Of a stretch of DNA of 64,000 nt, positions 15,782 through 24,165 are shown piece after piece. A model generated the notes under the pieces. The model did not search any database. It saw nothing but the letters and a program-made list of their open reading frames with translations, and was not told the DNA's origin. Position 1 is the stretch's first letter. Each line of letters begins with the position of its first letter. The translations under genes were made by a program, and so were the position numbers. Source of the DNA: Anaerolineales bacterium (lineage in GTDB: Bacteria; Chloroflexota; Anaerolineae; 4572-78; J111); the NCBI GenBank assembly GCA_015075405.1, contig JABTUK010000005.1, positions 310,001 through 374,000 on the forward strand. The letters are read 5' to 3'.

Positions 15782-15811
15782 GCCAGGGCATGTGCAAATT
15801 CCTGATATCCG

Positions 15812-15865
15812 CATCCTGAGTAGCCGGAGCGCAGCGGAGGCGTATCGAAGGGTGCGGATAATGCG
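15812..15865. repeat. CCTGAGTAGCC / TATCGAAGGGTGCGGA repeat
   Basis: TCCGCATCCTGAGTAGCC on the left and GTATCGAAGGGTGCGGATAATGCGG on the right belong to the same family as 7229-7382; TCCGCA/TGCGGA ends are complementary. Confidence 0.75.
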
Positions 15866-15921
15866 GCTTTGAACACGCCCATCCTTTTAAGTCAAACCCC
15901 ATTGCCAACCCCTCAGAACTA

Positions 15922-15930
15922 TGTTATAGT
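15922..15930 (+). promoter_or_regulatory. Extended -10 promoter
   Basis: TG-T-TATAGT (15922-15930) is an extended -10 element about 50 nt before the ATG at 15980; no clear -35 is needed for this class. A GAAAGAAAGGACC ribosome-binding site follows. Confidence 0.4.
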
Positions 15931-15979
15931 GTAACTACCCCCTGAACAATGGCTCATTTCCCAGCCGAAAGAAAGGACC

Positions 15980-17326
15980 ATGCCAAATTCAAATCCTTTC
16001 TTCCATCGCGGTCCGGTTCGAGACCCTGCTTATTTTTTTGGCCGCCGGCAGGAAACAGGTCAAATCCTGTCGCTGCTTGGCAACGGCCAGAGTATTGCCC
16101 TGATCGGCCAGCGGCGGATGGGCAAAACCTCGCTGCTGTTTCACCTGTCCGCCCCCGCAGTTTTTGCCCAACACGGCTTGAGTTCCACCCAACATCTCTT
16201 TATCTATATTGATTGCGGCGGTCTGGCCGGACTGGATCCCCCCGGCCTCTACCGGCTGCTGCTGGAAGAGATCAGCGAGGTATTGGTCGAAAGAGGCGCG
16301 GCCCCCGGCCCACCGGCGCTACCCGACGAGGCAAATTCCCTCACCTATCGCGCCTTCGAGCGGGCGCTGCGCGAAGTGACCCGGCAGGGTTGGAAGCTGA
16401 TTTTGCTGCTGGATGAATTCGAGCGCCTCAGCCGCAACCCCCACCTGGACCCTGATTTCTTCTCCGGCCTGCGCGCCTTGACCGCCCGCTACCCCATCGC
16501 CTATGTCACCGCTTCCCGGCAGCCCCTTTTGGAGTTAACCTACGCCGACGCCAGCGCCCTCAGTTCTCCCTTCTTCAACATCTTTGCCAGCATCCGCCTC
16601 AGCCCGTTTGCTGAAGCGGATGCGCGTGATTTGCTGACTAGCCTGGCTACCAGAGGCGGCTTGACCTTTGACCCCCCTCTCCTCGATTTTCTGCTCGACC
16701 TGGCCGGCCCCCACCCCCTCTTTTTGCAGATTGCCGGTTTCCACGCCTTTGAACTGGCCCAAGAAAGACCTGACAGGTTTAGCAAACCTGTCAGGTCTGA
16801 TGACGCCGAACTGCGCCGCCGCTTCCTGGCCTCGGTGGAAGAGCACTTTGGCTACTACTGGCGCAATCTCTCAGCCGAGGAACAGCGCGTCTTGGCGACC
16901 CTGCCCGCTGCCCAATCTAGCCAGCCGATTATTATCCACCAGCTTGAACGGACTTGCTTGATTATCCGCCGCAATGACCGCTACGACTACCTCTCCTCAA
17001 CTTTCCGCGCTTTTGTCCAAGCCCAACCACTCCCCGGCATGCTCCAGGCCGGCCCCATTGCCATAGACAAAAGCCAGCGCCAGGCTCTCCTGCATGGTCA
17101 AGCCCTCAATCTGACCCCTACCCAGTACACCCTGCTGACTTATCTGGTGGAACAAGCCGGTCAGGTTGTGACCAATGAAGTTTTGGAGCAGGCGGTCTGG
17201 GGTGAAGAATATATCGAAGACCCCGAACGGCTAAAGTCGGTCATCAAAGGGCTGCGCCAGTCATTGGGGGCAGAGGCAGCCCGGCTAGAGAACGTGCGGG
17301 GGGTCGGCTACCGCTTTTTACCCTGA
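15980..17326 (+). CDS. AAA/STAND-like ATPase with C-terminal winged-helix DNA-binding domain
   Basis: A 448-residue protein. An ATPase domain (about 12-320) opens with YFFGRRQETGQILSLL. Walker A is LIGQRRMGKTSLLFHL (about 41-56) and Walker B is LILLLDEFERL (about 139-149), as in the archaeal-ATPase/STAND group. The C-terminal 75 residues are an OmpR-type winged helix: LNLTPTQYTLLTYLVEQAGQVVTNEVLEQAVWGEEYIEDPERLKSVIKGLRQSLG, ending VRGVGYRFLP. So it is probably an ATP-dependent transcription regulator. A 33-bp palindrome is inserted in frame at residues about 263-273 (RPDRFSKPVRS). The ATPase core is clearly paralogous to that in the large protein at 17960 (both share FFGR and IGQRRMGKTS). Confidence 0.9.
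   Translation: MPNSNPFFHRGPVRDPAYFFGRRQETGQILSLLGNGQSIALIGQRRMGKTSLLFHLSAPAVFAQHGLSSTQHLFIYIDCGGLAGLDPPGLYRLLLEEISEVLVERGAAPGPPALPDEANSLTYRAFERALREVTRQGWKLILLLDEFERLSRNPHLDPDFFSGLRALTARYPIAYVTASRQPLLELTYADASALSSPFFNIFASIRLSPFAEADARDLLTSLATRGGLTFDPPLLDFLLDLAGPHPLFLQIAGFHAFELAQERPDRFSKPVRSDDAELRRRFLASVEEHFGYYWRNLSAEEQRVLATLPAAQSSQPIIIHQLERTCLIIRRNDRYDYLSSTFRAFVQAQPLPGMLQAGPIAIDKSQRQALLHGQALNLTPTQYTLLTYLVEQAGQVVTNEVLEQAVWGEEYIEDPERLKSVIKGLRQSLGAEAARLENVRGVGYRFLP
16766..16798. repeat. 33-bp in-frame palindrome (AGACCTGACAGGTTT)
   Basis: Two 15-bp arms around AGC; exactly 11 codons, no frame change. A sibling of identical length and arm sequence lies between genes at 17852-17884. Confidence 0.92.
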
Positions 17327-17445
17327 TCTTTCCCTCAATCTCCCCTTAATCTACCCCCAATTTTCCTTAATTTTGCCCTGCTGATGGTGTATGCTGTGAC
17401 CAGGTTAAAAATTGATGGTTATTGCTAAGCCAACAGGAGGCAACA

Positions 17446-17838
17446 ATGAAAAAGTTAGTTATCGTCATCGTGATGACAGTTGTGGCGCTGGGGCTGCTGA
17501 TGGCGCTCTCGACCCAGCCGGTCGAGGTGAAAGCTGTCATTCAAAAGGGGGTCTGGAATCGTTTTGGCAGCGGCTTTGAATTGACCAGCGTGCCCGCTGC
17601 ACTCCCTGTTCAGACGGAAGTCTGGAATCGTTATGGCAGCGGCTTCGAGTTGAGCAGCCTGCGCACGCCCATGCCTGGGTCAGTTCAAAAGGAAGCCTGG
17701 AATCACTATGGCAGCGGCTTTGAGCTGAGCAGTGTGCGGACGATCACCGAGATTAAAGCATCCATCCAGAAGTATTGGTGGAATCAAGCGGGGAGCGGTT
17801 TTGAACTGAGCAGCAGGTCGGGCGCCGATCAAAAGTAA
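17446..17838 (+). CDS. Secreted protein of four WNxxGSGFELSS repeats
   Basis: A 130-residue protein of a kind I do not recognise. Residues 1-30 (MKKLVIVIVMTVVALGLLMA...) form a signal peptide or anchor with a possible cleavage after VEVKA. The rest is four repeats of about 24-26 residues: QKGVWNRFGSGFELTSV, QTEVWNRYGSGFELSSL, QKEAWNHYGSGFELSSV and QKYWWNQAGSGFELSSR. The invariant core is WN..GSGFEL[ST]S. AGGAGG precedes the ATG at 17446; an upstream TTG (17422) is less likely. It lies between the AAA-winged-helix gene and the FG-GAP receptor-like gene, all on the plus strand. It could be a structural surface repeat or a precursor of repeated peptides; neither is shown. Confidence 0.8.
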   Translation: MKKLVIVIVMTVVALGLLMALSTQPVEVKAVIQKGVWNRFGSGFELTSVPAALPVQTEVWNRYGSGFELSSLRTPMPGSVQKEAWNHYGSGFELSSVRTITEIKASIQKYWWNQAGSGFELSSRSGADQK

Positions 17839-17851
17839 GAGGGTCTTCAGT

Positions 17852-17884
17852 AGACCTGACAGGTCTTTAAGACCTGTCAGGTCT
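17852..17884. repeat. 33-bp palindrome (AGACCTGACAGGTCT)
   Basis: Perfect 15-bp arms around TTA; each arm is itself nearly palindromic. Intergenic copy of the element found in frame at 16766. It could terminate or stabilise the repeat-protein transcript. No T-run follows. Confidence 0.92.
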
Positions 17885-17959
17885 GGCCTGATTAACGCTT
17901 TTCTGCACCAGCCTTGACACTTATCCAGCAAGTCGTTGAATGTTGGAAGGGGGGTAAAA

Positions 17960-20900
17960 ATGAAACTTATAAGACGGCTGTTGGTCTTGATGATATTCCT
18001 CACCGCCCTGCCTGTTTCCGCCGTCCAGGCCGAAGGCGGCATAGCGATTCAGCCCTACTGGACCTTCCCCACCGATGCTCCTGTGACTCACATTCAAACC
18101 GGCGACATTAACGGCGACGGCACGCCGGAGGTGGTCATGACGACCTCCGACAACTGGGTTTACGTAGTAGAGAACGATGGCGACCTGGCTTGGCGCTATG
18201 AACTTGAGACCCAAGCAACCACCCTGCTGGTGGCGGATATGGATGGCGACGGGCAGATCGCCGAGATTTGGGTAGGGGGCAAGGATCGCGATGTGTTGCT
18301 TAGCGCCACGGAGAAACCTGTCTGGAGAATGATCCATGAAGCATATGAAGGAACGGATCTAATTACGCTGGCCGTCTTTGCGGCTGACCTAGATGGGGAT
18401 GGTCGGCGGGAACTGGTTGTGGGAGACACTACCGCGCTGAGCATTGAAGATAGCGAAACGGGGACGCTTCGATCAATAGTATTTCAGCAGCCGCAGATAG
18501 ACGTTTGGGCCGGTGAGGCGGACGGCGATGACCGGCTGGAGCTTGTGTCCGGTTCTGTCGGGGGTAACCTGGTCTATGTTCTGAACGATGACTTTAGTTG
18601 GGTCTGGCAGCAACCCATTGAAGGTGAGGTGCGCCTGGTACAAGGGGGTGATGTGGATGGTGATGGGCTGGCCGAGATCGTGGCCCTCAGCGCCTCGTGG
18701 GACTTGTTCTTTTTGGAAAGTGATGGGCGTCAGGTTTGGCATCATGAGATGTCGGTCGAAAATGATGCCAGTCCCCCGCTGCCCGGGCAATTAATGATCC
18801 GCGACCTGGAAGGTGATGGCCGGATGGAGATCATCGTGCTGGCCCCGGCGGGGGTTCACGTTTTTAAAGGGGATGGTAGCCAGGTTTGGCAACATCCGTT
18901 GAGTTTGGCCCCAGACCGAAGCGCTCTCAGCCAGAATTCCGAAGGTTTCGTGACTGCGGAAGCTCTGGAGTCCGGATTTCAATCCAGACTCCAGGCCGCT
19001 GATATAAACGGCGACGGTCAGGCCGAGATTGCCGTGGCAACCGGAGGTCAGGGACCGGTTTATCTGCTGGCTGCCAACGGCCAGCGCCTGGCCGAATACC
19101 TGACCGGGAAGAATACCGGCGGGCTGGCCTATACCGACCTGAACGGTGATGGACAGGGCGAAATCATGGTGGGCACGGAGACCGGTCTCCAGGTTTTTGG
19201 GGCAGCCCGGCCGGCCAAGCGGCGGGAATTGTGGCAGTCGCCGTTTTTAGATAGGGTCACCGCGCTTGAGCTGACTGACCTGGACGGCGATGGCCGGAGC
19301 GAAGTGGTGGCCGGTTCTAAAGAGGGCCAAGTCTCTGCCCTGGCTGGTGACGGCCACATCCTGTGGCAGGTAAATTTCTCTCCTGAAAACAGTGACACTT
19401 TTACCAGCGGTTCGCTCACTGTGCTGGCCCTGAGCGCCGGTGATGTAGATGGCGACGGTTTCTCCGAAGTTGTTGCCAACGCGCAGGGCAGTCAGATTTA
19501 TCTCTTAGATAGCAGTGGGCCACGCTGGGTCGTCCCCGCTGAAGGTAAGTTCATTACCAGCGTGGCCGTCCACGACCTGGACGGCGACGGCCGGGCTGAA
19601 ATCATCCTCGGCGGCGATTCGCTCTTGGGCAGCGCCAGCGTGGTCAGGCTGTTGGATGGCGATGGCAAGCAAATCTGGGAGTGGAATCTGACCGGAGGGG
19701 TGACAGCCGTGGCCGGTGATGGGGAGGACATTCTGGTGGGAACCGGCAGCGGGCAGGTTTACCGGCTAACTGCCACCGGAGCGCCGGGCGGGGAGTACGA
19801 AATGGGGGCCAGGGTGCTCAGTTTCGGGTCTGGGCAGGCGATCACAGAGAACGGACGAGTTTACCGGCTGGATGAGGCTGAGGCGACCCTGGTGCGCGAC
19901 TTGGGCGCGTCCCCTCGGATAGCCCGGTTGAACACGGAGACGGCGGCCTTCATCATGGGAGAACAGGCGGTCAGTCTGATTTCGGGCGATGGGTTGCCCT
20001 GGCAGACGACAGTGGACAGCCGGGTACTCAGCCTGACCGTAGGTGACCTGAACGGCGACGGGGAGGCGGAGGTTGCCGTTGGTACCGACAATGGTCGCGT
20101 CCACCTCTTTGGCCTGGTGGTTAATCAACCCCCTTTGCTCACCAAACCCACCCTGGCCGAAACCCGTACCGGCTACGCCTACGGTATAGATGTGAACGAC
20201 CCTGATGGCGATACAGTCACCGTGACCGTAGAGATTTGGGATCCGTCGGCTGGCGTCTGGCTAACCGGGGCTACCCACTCTTTCTCTCAGGAGCAGGGCC
20301 AGTTGAATTTAGAGGTAGCCGAACCCTTCGACACCTGGGACTCCGGCCAGGAGAGCCGCTTCCGCTTTCGTTACGACGACGGCCATAATCAGGGCACGCT
20401 GAAAGAGGTTGCCGGCCCCTTTACCATTCCTACGCTGCCCTGGTATACCTATTATGGCCAGTGGGTTGGCCTCGGAGCGTTGCTGCTGCTGCCGGTGGCT
20501 TTGGGCTTGGTGTTCTACCGCCGCCAGCGGGTTTATCGCCGCTCGCCTGTTGGTCGGGCGGAAAGCCTGCTAAAGCAATTACGCACCCACCCCGACGAGG
20601 CCCTGCCTCGTCTGCGCGATTTAGCCCGCGACGATCCAGCCTTGCTGGTCTACCTGCCGAGTCTGGCCCGTGAGGCCCGGGAGGCAGTCATAGCCGACCT
20701 GAGCGAAGGTTTTAATCTTATCCTCATCCGGCCCGAAGTAGCCGTCGAGGGAGTGCGGGTAATAGTGACGCGAGGAGGCGAGGAGGCGAGGACGCGAAGG
20801 GGAGCAGGGGAGCAGGGGAGCAGGGGAGCAGGGGAGCCTGGAGTGCAAAGCGAAGCTTTGCCGGAGAGCGGGGGAGCAGCCCTTCGACAAGCTCAGGAAC

Positions 20901-22906
20901 CGGGGCAGGGGAGCAGGGGAGATGAACCTGAAGATTTAATCGTAAATCGTAAATCTGAAATCGTAAATCTGTATGGTTTGTGTTTGGAGGCGTTGGAGGC
21001 TAATAGCGTTTCTCGAATTGTCAGCTTGCAAGCGCATTTGGCTGAGCAAAAGGACTCCTCCGTAGTGACGACTTCGGTCGAGGAGAGTTCGTGGGACAGG
21101 CTTTCCAGCCTGTCGGGAGCAGACTGGAAAGTCTGCTCTACGGCTCTTGCCGAGTTGAGCCGGGTAGCCCAGACCCTGCGCAATTACGAACGGGTTGAGA
21201 CGGTGGAAGACAAAATTGCCTATTTGGCCCAGACTATCGAGACTTTGGGCCGGCTGGACCGCGAGTTTCAAGCCACGCTGCCCCAACCGGAGCGGAATAT
21301 CTTTAGCCGCATTGCCTTCAACTGGCTGATGGTCACAACCAACGCCCTCGAAGACCTGCAAGGCCGCGCCCAGATTGAAGCCTCACTCAAAACCCGCCAG
21401 GTGTTGAACCTTGAACAGGCCACCCTATCCCTGGAACTGACCAACACCGGCCGCAGCCCGGCTTCTAACCTGACCGTTAGCCTGGTTTCGGATCAACTCT
21501 ATGCCGTCGGTAATGGCGGGGCGCAGCTTGATATTCTGCCGGCGGGGCGTTCGGTAGTGGTCGAACTGCCCCTGTCCGCCGCGCCTTCGGTGGAGCAGTT
21601 CCGGGCCGAGTTTGCCATCACCTTTGACGACCGCGAGCGGAACGGCAAGCGGGTGGCCTTTGCCGACTTGGTGCGCCTGCTCAAGCCAGCCACCACTTTC
21701 CGGCCCATCCCCAATCCCTATGCCCCCGGCACACCGCTGCGCCCCAGCTCACCCATCTTTTTTGGCCGGGATGATCTCTTCCAGTTCATCGCCGAGAATT
21801 TGGGGGGAGCGACGCGCCAGAACATTCTGGTGCTCATCGGCCAGCGGCGTATGGGCAAAACCTCCTTTTTGCAGCAGCTTCCGGCCCGGTTGGGCCAGGC
21901 TTACCTGCCGGTTTACCTCGACGGCCAATCCTTGGGGATTGATCCGGGCATGGCCAACTTCTTCTATGATCTCAGCCTGGCCATTGCCGATGCCCTGGCC
22001 GATCAGGGCTGCGCAGTGACAGAGCCGGTTTTGGCTGACTTTCAGGAGCGGCCCAGCGGCGTCTTTGAGCGCACATTTCTGCCGGCCGTTTTTGAAGTGA
22101 TTGGTTCGCGCCGCCTGCTGCTGCTGTTCGATGAGTTTGAAGAGTTGGAAATGCGGGTGGCCTCGGGCAAGCTGGAAGCAACCATCTTCCCCTTCTTCCG
22201 CCATCTCATGCAGCACGCCGATAAGTTAGGCTTTGTCTTTGTCGGCACCCACCGACTGGAGGAGTTAACCACCGACTACTGGTCTATTCTGTTCAATATT
22301 GCCTTGTACAAGCACGTCACTTTTTTGAGCGAGGGGGCAGCTAAAGCGCTCATCGTCGAGCCGGTAGCGCAACACGGTTTACTCTACGACGACCTGGCTC
22401 TGGATAAAATCATCCGGGTCACAGCGGGTCAGCCCTATTTTTTGCAACTGATCTGTCACGCCCTGGTCAATCGGGCCAATCGCGAGGGCCGGGGTTATCT
22501 GACCGTTCGGGATGTCAACGATACGCTGGCCGAGTTGGTGGAGTTGGGGGAGGCTCACTTTGCCTTTCTGTGGGAGCAATCCTCGCCGGCGGAGCAATTA
22601 GTCCTGGCCGCCTTGATGCGCTTGCTGGCCAGAACGTCCACTGTAACGGCAACGCAAATCGTGGAACTGCTGGTCGAGCGGGGCAGGCCCCTGGAACTCC
22701 AGGTTGTCCGCGAAGCGCTGCGCCGCCTAACCGAGCGCGATATTGTCCGTGAGCTGGGCGAGTCGCCGCCGCGTTATGAATACAAGGTAGACCTGGTGCG
22801 GCTCTGGGTGGAACGCTACAAGGCGTTGGGGCGGGTGATTGAAGGGTTTCTTTGGCAGGGTTCTCATGTCATTCCGGGTGGAGCGGAGCGGAACGAGGAA
22901 TCCTGA
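17960..22906 (+). CDS. Transmembrane FG-GAP beta-propeller fused to cytoplasmic STAND-like ATPase
   Basis: A 1648-residue protein; ATG at 17960 with GGAAGGGGGG upstream (a TTG at 17936 is less likely). A signal peptide (1-24) precedes about 680 residues with twelve DxDGDGxxE calcium-loop motifs (first near 47, last near 695), as in FG-GAP/VCBS propellers, then an Ig-like segment (PPLLTKPTLAETRTGYAYGI...). One membrane segment (GLGALLLLPVALGLVFY, about 836-852) is followed by a basic RRQRVYRR. A cytoplasmic linker is full of in-frame repeats (about 935-1006 and 1034-1061). The ATPase (about 1265-1600) has FFGRDDLFQF, P-loop IGQRRMGKTSFL and Walker B LLLLFDEFEEL, ending in a winged-helix-like segment. 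Architecture suggests outside sensing coupled to an ATP switch. The last residues (VIPGGAERNEES) come from a dispersed repeat that supplies the stop. Confidence 0.88.
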   Translation: MKLIRRLLVLMIFLTALPVSAVQAEGGIAIQPYWTFPTDAPVTHIQTGDINGDGTPEVVMTTSDNWVYVVENDGDLAWRYELETQATTLLVADMDGDGQIAEIWVGGKDRDVLLSATEKPVWRMIHEAYEGTDLITLAVFAADLDGDGRRELVVGDTTALSIEDSETGTLRSIVFQQPQIDVWAGEADGDDRLELVSGSVGGNLVYVLNDDFSWVWQQPIEGEVRLVQGGDVDGDGLAEIVALSASWDLFFLESDGRQVWHHEMSVENDASPPLPGQLMIRDLEGDGRMEIIVLAPAGVHVFKGDGSQVWQHPLSLAPDRSALSQNSEGFVTAEALESGFQSRLQAADINGDGQAEIAVATGGQGPVYLLAANGQRLAEYLTGKNTGGLAYTDLNGDGQGEIMVGTETGLQVFGAARPAKRRELWQSPFLDRVTALELTDLDGDGRSEVVAGSKEGQVSALAGDGHILWQVNFSPENSDTFTSGSLTVLALSAGDVDGDGFSEVVANAQGSQIYLLDSSGPRWVVPAEGKFITSVAVHDLDGDGRAEIILGGDSLLGSASVVRLLDGDGKQIWEWNLTGGVTAVAGDGEDILVGTGSGQVYRLTATGAPGGEYEMGARVLSFGSGQAITENGRVYRLDEAEATLVRDLGASPRIARLNTETAAFIMGEQAVSLISGDGLPWQTTVDSRVLSLTVGDLNGDGEAEVAVGTDNGRVHLFGLVVNQPPLLTKPTLAETRTGYAYGIDVNDPDGDTVTVTVEIWDPSAGVWLTGATHSFSQEQGQLNLEVAEPFDTWDSGQESRFRFRYDDGHNQGTLKEVAGPFTIPTLPWYTYYGQWVGLGALLLLPVALGLVFYRRQRVYRRSPVGRAESLLKQLRTHPDEALPRLRDLARDDPALLVYLPSLAREAREAVIADLSEGFNLILIRPEVAVEGVRVIVTRGGEEARTRRGAGEQGSRGAGEPGVQSEALPESGGAALRQAQEPGQGSRGDEPEDLIVNRKSEIVNLYGLCLEALEANSVSRIVSLQAHLAEQKDSSVVTTSVEESSWDRLSSLSGADWKVCSTALAELSRVAQTLRNYERVETVEDKIAYLAQTIETLGRLDREFQATLPQPERNIFSRIAFNWLMVTTNALEDLQGRAQIEASLKTRQVLNLEQATLSLELTNTGRSPASNLTVSLVSDQLYAVGNGGAQLDILPAGRSVVVELPLSAAPSVEQFRAEFAITFDDRERNGKRVAFADLVRLLKPATTFRPIPNPYAPGTPLRPSSPIFFGRDDLFQFIAENLGGATRQNILVLIGQRRMGKTSFLQQLPARLGQAYLPVYLDGQSLGIDPGMANFFYDLSLAIADALADQGCAVTEPVLADFQERPSGVFERTFLPAVFEVIGSRRLLLLFDEFEELEMRVASGKLEATIFPFFRHLMQHADKLGFVFVGTHRLEELTTDYWSILFNIALYKHVTFLSEGAAKALIVEPVAQHGLLYDDLALDKIIRVTAGQPYFLQLICHALVNRANREGRGYLTVRDVNDTLAELVELGEAHFAFLWEQSSPAEQLVLAALMRLLARTSTVTATQIVELLVERGRPLELQVVREALRRLTERDIVRELGESPPRYEYKVDLVRLWVERYKALGRVIEGFLWQGSHVIPGGAERNEES
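18965..18994. repeat. 30-bp in-frame palindrome in FG-GAP region
   Basis: CTGGAGTCCGGATT-TC-AATCCAGACTCCAG, ten codons, inserted just before the seventh DxDGDG loop of the propeller; it encodes LESGFQSRLQ. Confidence 0.8.
20765..20975. repeat. In-frame mosaic of tandem repeats in receptor linker
   Basis: Successive blocks without any stop: GAGGCGAG-type units (20765-20798), four tandem GGGGAGCA 8-mers (20799-20835), CTTCGACAAGCTCAGGAACC (about 20882), more GGGGAGCA, then 7-mers ATCGTAA/ATCTGAA (20936-20975). They encode a Gly/Arg/Glu-rich, probably unstructured linker after the membrane segment. Confidence 0.85.
21060..21143. repeat. 84-bp in-frame double-hairpin repeat
   Basis: Ends CCGTAG and CTACGG are complementary; inside are GACAGGCTTTCCAGCCTGTC and AGCAGACTGGAAAGTCTGCT. 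Exactly 28 codons, inside the receptor linker. Confidence 0.8.
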
Positions 22907-22966
22907 ATCTGGTCTAAAGAGTGACACCCTGGGGATTTCTCGCTCCTTCGTCGCTCGAAATGACAT
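22865..22966. repeat. TGTCATTCCG...CTCGAAATGACA repeat
   Basis: Begins inside the 3' end of the receptor gene, providing its last 14 codons and TGA, and ends with GGGATTTCTCGCTCCTTCGT and CGAAATGACATG. It fills the convergent gap before the lipoprotein gene. Confidence 0.85.
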
Positions 22967-22986
22967 GGAACTCGTTCAAACCCCAA

Positions 22987-24165
22987 CTACTTTAAATCCA
23001 ACAGCACCTTAATCTTATCCCGTTCTTCGCCGGGAGTGATGAGGACGGTCAGGGACTCGTCGTCTTTGGCGTAGAGGAGCCGGGCTTTCTCGTTGAAAAT
23101 ATCGGCCTGGTTTTCGGTCCAGCCCTCGGTGATAAGCTGATCGCGGTAGAACAGGGCGGCGGCAATGGGGGTGATGGCGCTGGTGTATTCGATAAAGGTG
23201 GGGAAAATCGAAACGATTTTGGCATCGGGCAGGCGGGGCAGGCGGCTGAGCGGGCTGCGCTCCACCTGGGACTCGTTGGGTGGGGTAATGGTCAGCTCGG
23301 CGTTGACATCTGAGACGGTGTAGCGCAAGGTCAGCCGGCCCTGGTCAAACAGATGGGCCTTTGGATCAGGGATAACCACGCGGACGGTGGCCGAGATGAC
23401 ATATTGGGCCAGGTATTTGTCTGGCGGAACCAGCCATAAATCGCCCGCCGCCCGCTCAAAAATCAGGTTGGGGGCCGCTAAATCCTGCCCGGTAAAGGAA
23501 AAGCGCTGCGTTTTTTGGCCATCCAGCAACTCCGCTTGGGGCGACGAAACCACCGCCGGCAGAACGATCAGCCGGTCCAGGGCAAAAAAGCCCAGGTCGG
23601 CGGGTGATACGGCGCCGTCGCTGAAACTAAACCACGCTCCCTCTGTGCCTCGCTTCACATACACCTGCTCGCCGGCCCGATAAAATTCCGAGACCCCGGA
23701 AATAATCTCGGTGCTGGTTAGCGTTGTATTCACTTTGAGAGTTTGATGCCAGGCGGCGGGCTGGCGGGTCACTTCGGTCAGCGATTCGAGGCGGCCCTGG
23801 GTGGGCTGGCCGTTGCGCGTCCCCTCAAAATCCACCGTCAACTTGGCCCGATAACTTTGCAGGTCGGCCAGGCCCGCTGTGGCGGATTTCAGATTCAAGG
23901 CGATGGGCGGCGGGGTCAAGGTTGCTACGGGCGGCGCGGTGGGGGCGGTGTTAGGTTGAAAGAGGGGGTTGACGGCGCAGGCCGACAGCACGACAGATAG
24001 GATAAAAAGGAGGAGGCCAAAATTTTGGAGTTTCCCAAGAAAATAGACCGGGGACGGGAGAGCGGAGACCGGAGATAAAGGCCCGGTCATCGGTCTCCGG
24101 TCTTCGGTCAACACAGGCATAGAAATTTTGCTATTGGTGGTGTGCTCAGGCTTGTGAATACTCAT
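22987..24165 (-). CDS. LppX/LprAFG-like lipoprotein
   Basis: A 392-residue protein. A hydrophobic segment with lipobox (FGLLLFILSVVLSAC, Cys near residue 63) is followed by a Thr/Pro-rich linker. The body (LKSATAGLADLQSYRAKLTVDFEGTRNGQPTQGRLESLTEV) has the look of the LppX_LprAFG fold, a half-barrel that carries lipids in actinobacterial envelopes. The last 90 residues (IVSIFPTFIEYTSAITPIAAALFYRDQLITEGWTEN...) resemble a small added domain. The first 45 residues are coded partly by a heptad repeat (24046-24111), so the true start is uncertain (MTGPLSP or MPVLTED are alternatives). Its ATG overlaps the receiver-kinase stop by 4 bp. Confidence 0.78.
   Translation of the reverse strand: MSIHKPEHTTNSKISMPVLTEDRRPMTGPLSPVSALPSPVYFLGKLQNFGLLLFILSVVLSACAVNPLFQPNTAPTAPPVATLTPPPIALNLKSATAGLADLQSYRAKLTVDFEGTRNGQPTQGRLESLTEVTRQPAAWHQTLKVNTTLTSTEIISGVSEFYRAGEQVYVKRGTEGAWFSFSDGAVSPADLGFFALDRLIVLPAVVSSPQAELLDGQKTQRFSFTGQDLAAPNLIFERAAGDLWLVPPDKYLAQYVISATVRVVIPDPKAHLFDQGRLTLRYTVSDVNAELTITPPNESQVERSPLSRLPRLPDAKIVSIFPTFIEYTSAITPIAAALFYRDQLITEGWTENQADIFNEKARLLYAKDDESLTVLITPGEERDKIKVLLDLK
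24046..24111. repeat. In-frame heptad inverted repeat (GAGACCG units)
   Basis: ACCGGGGACGGGAGAGCGGAGACCGG and its approximate complement GGTCATCGGTCTCCGGTCTTCGGT, inside the coding region upstream of the lipobox. Same family as 44629, 46748 and 61788. Confidence 0.85.

Noticed and set aside
17852-17884. Factor-independent terminator
   Set aside because: The stem is strong but no run of T follows on either strand, and the same sequence occurs inside a coding region, so it is classed as a dispersed palindrome.
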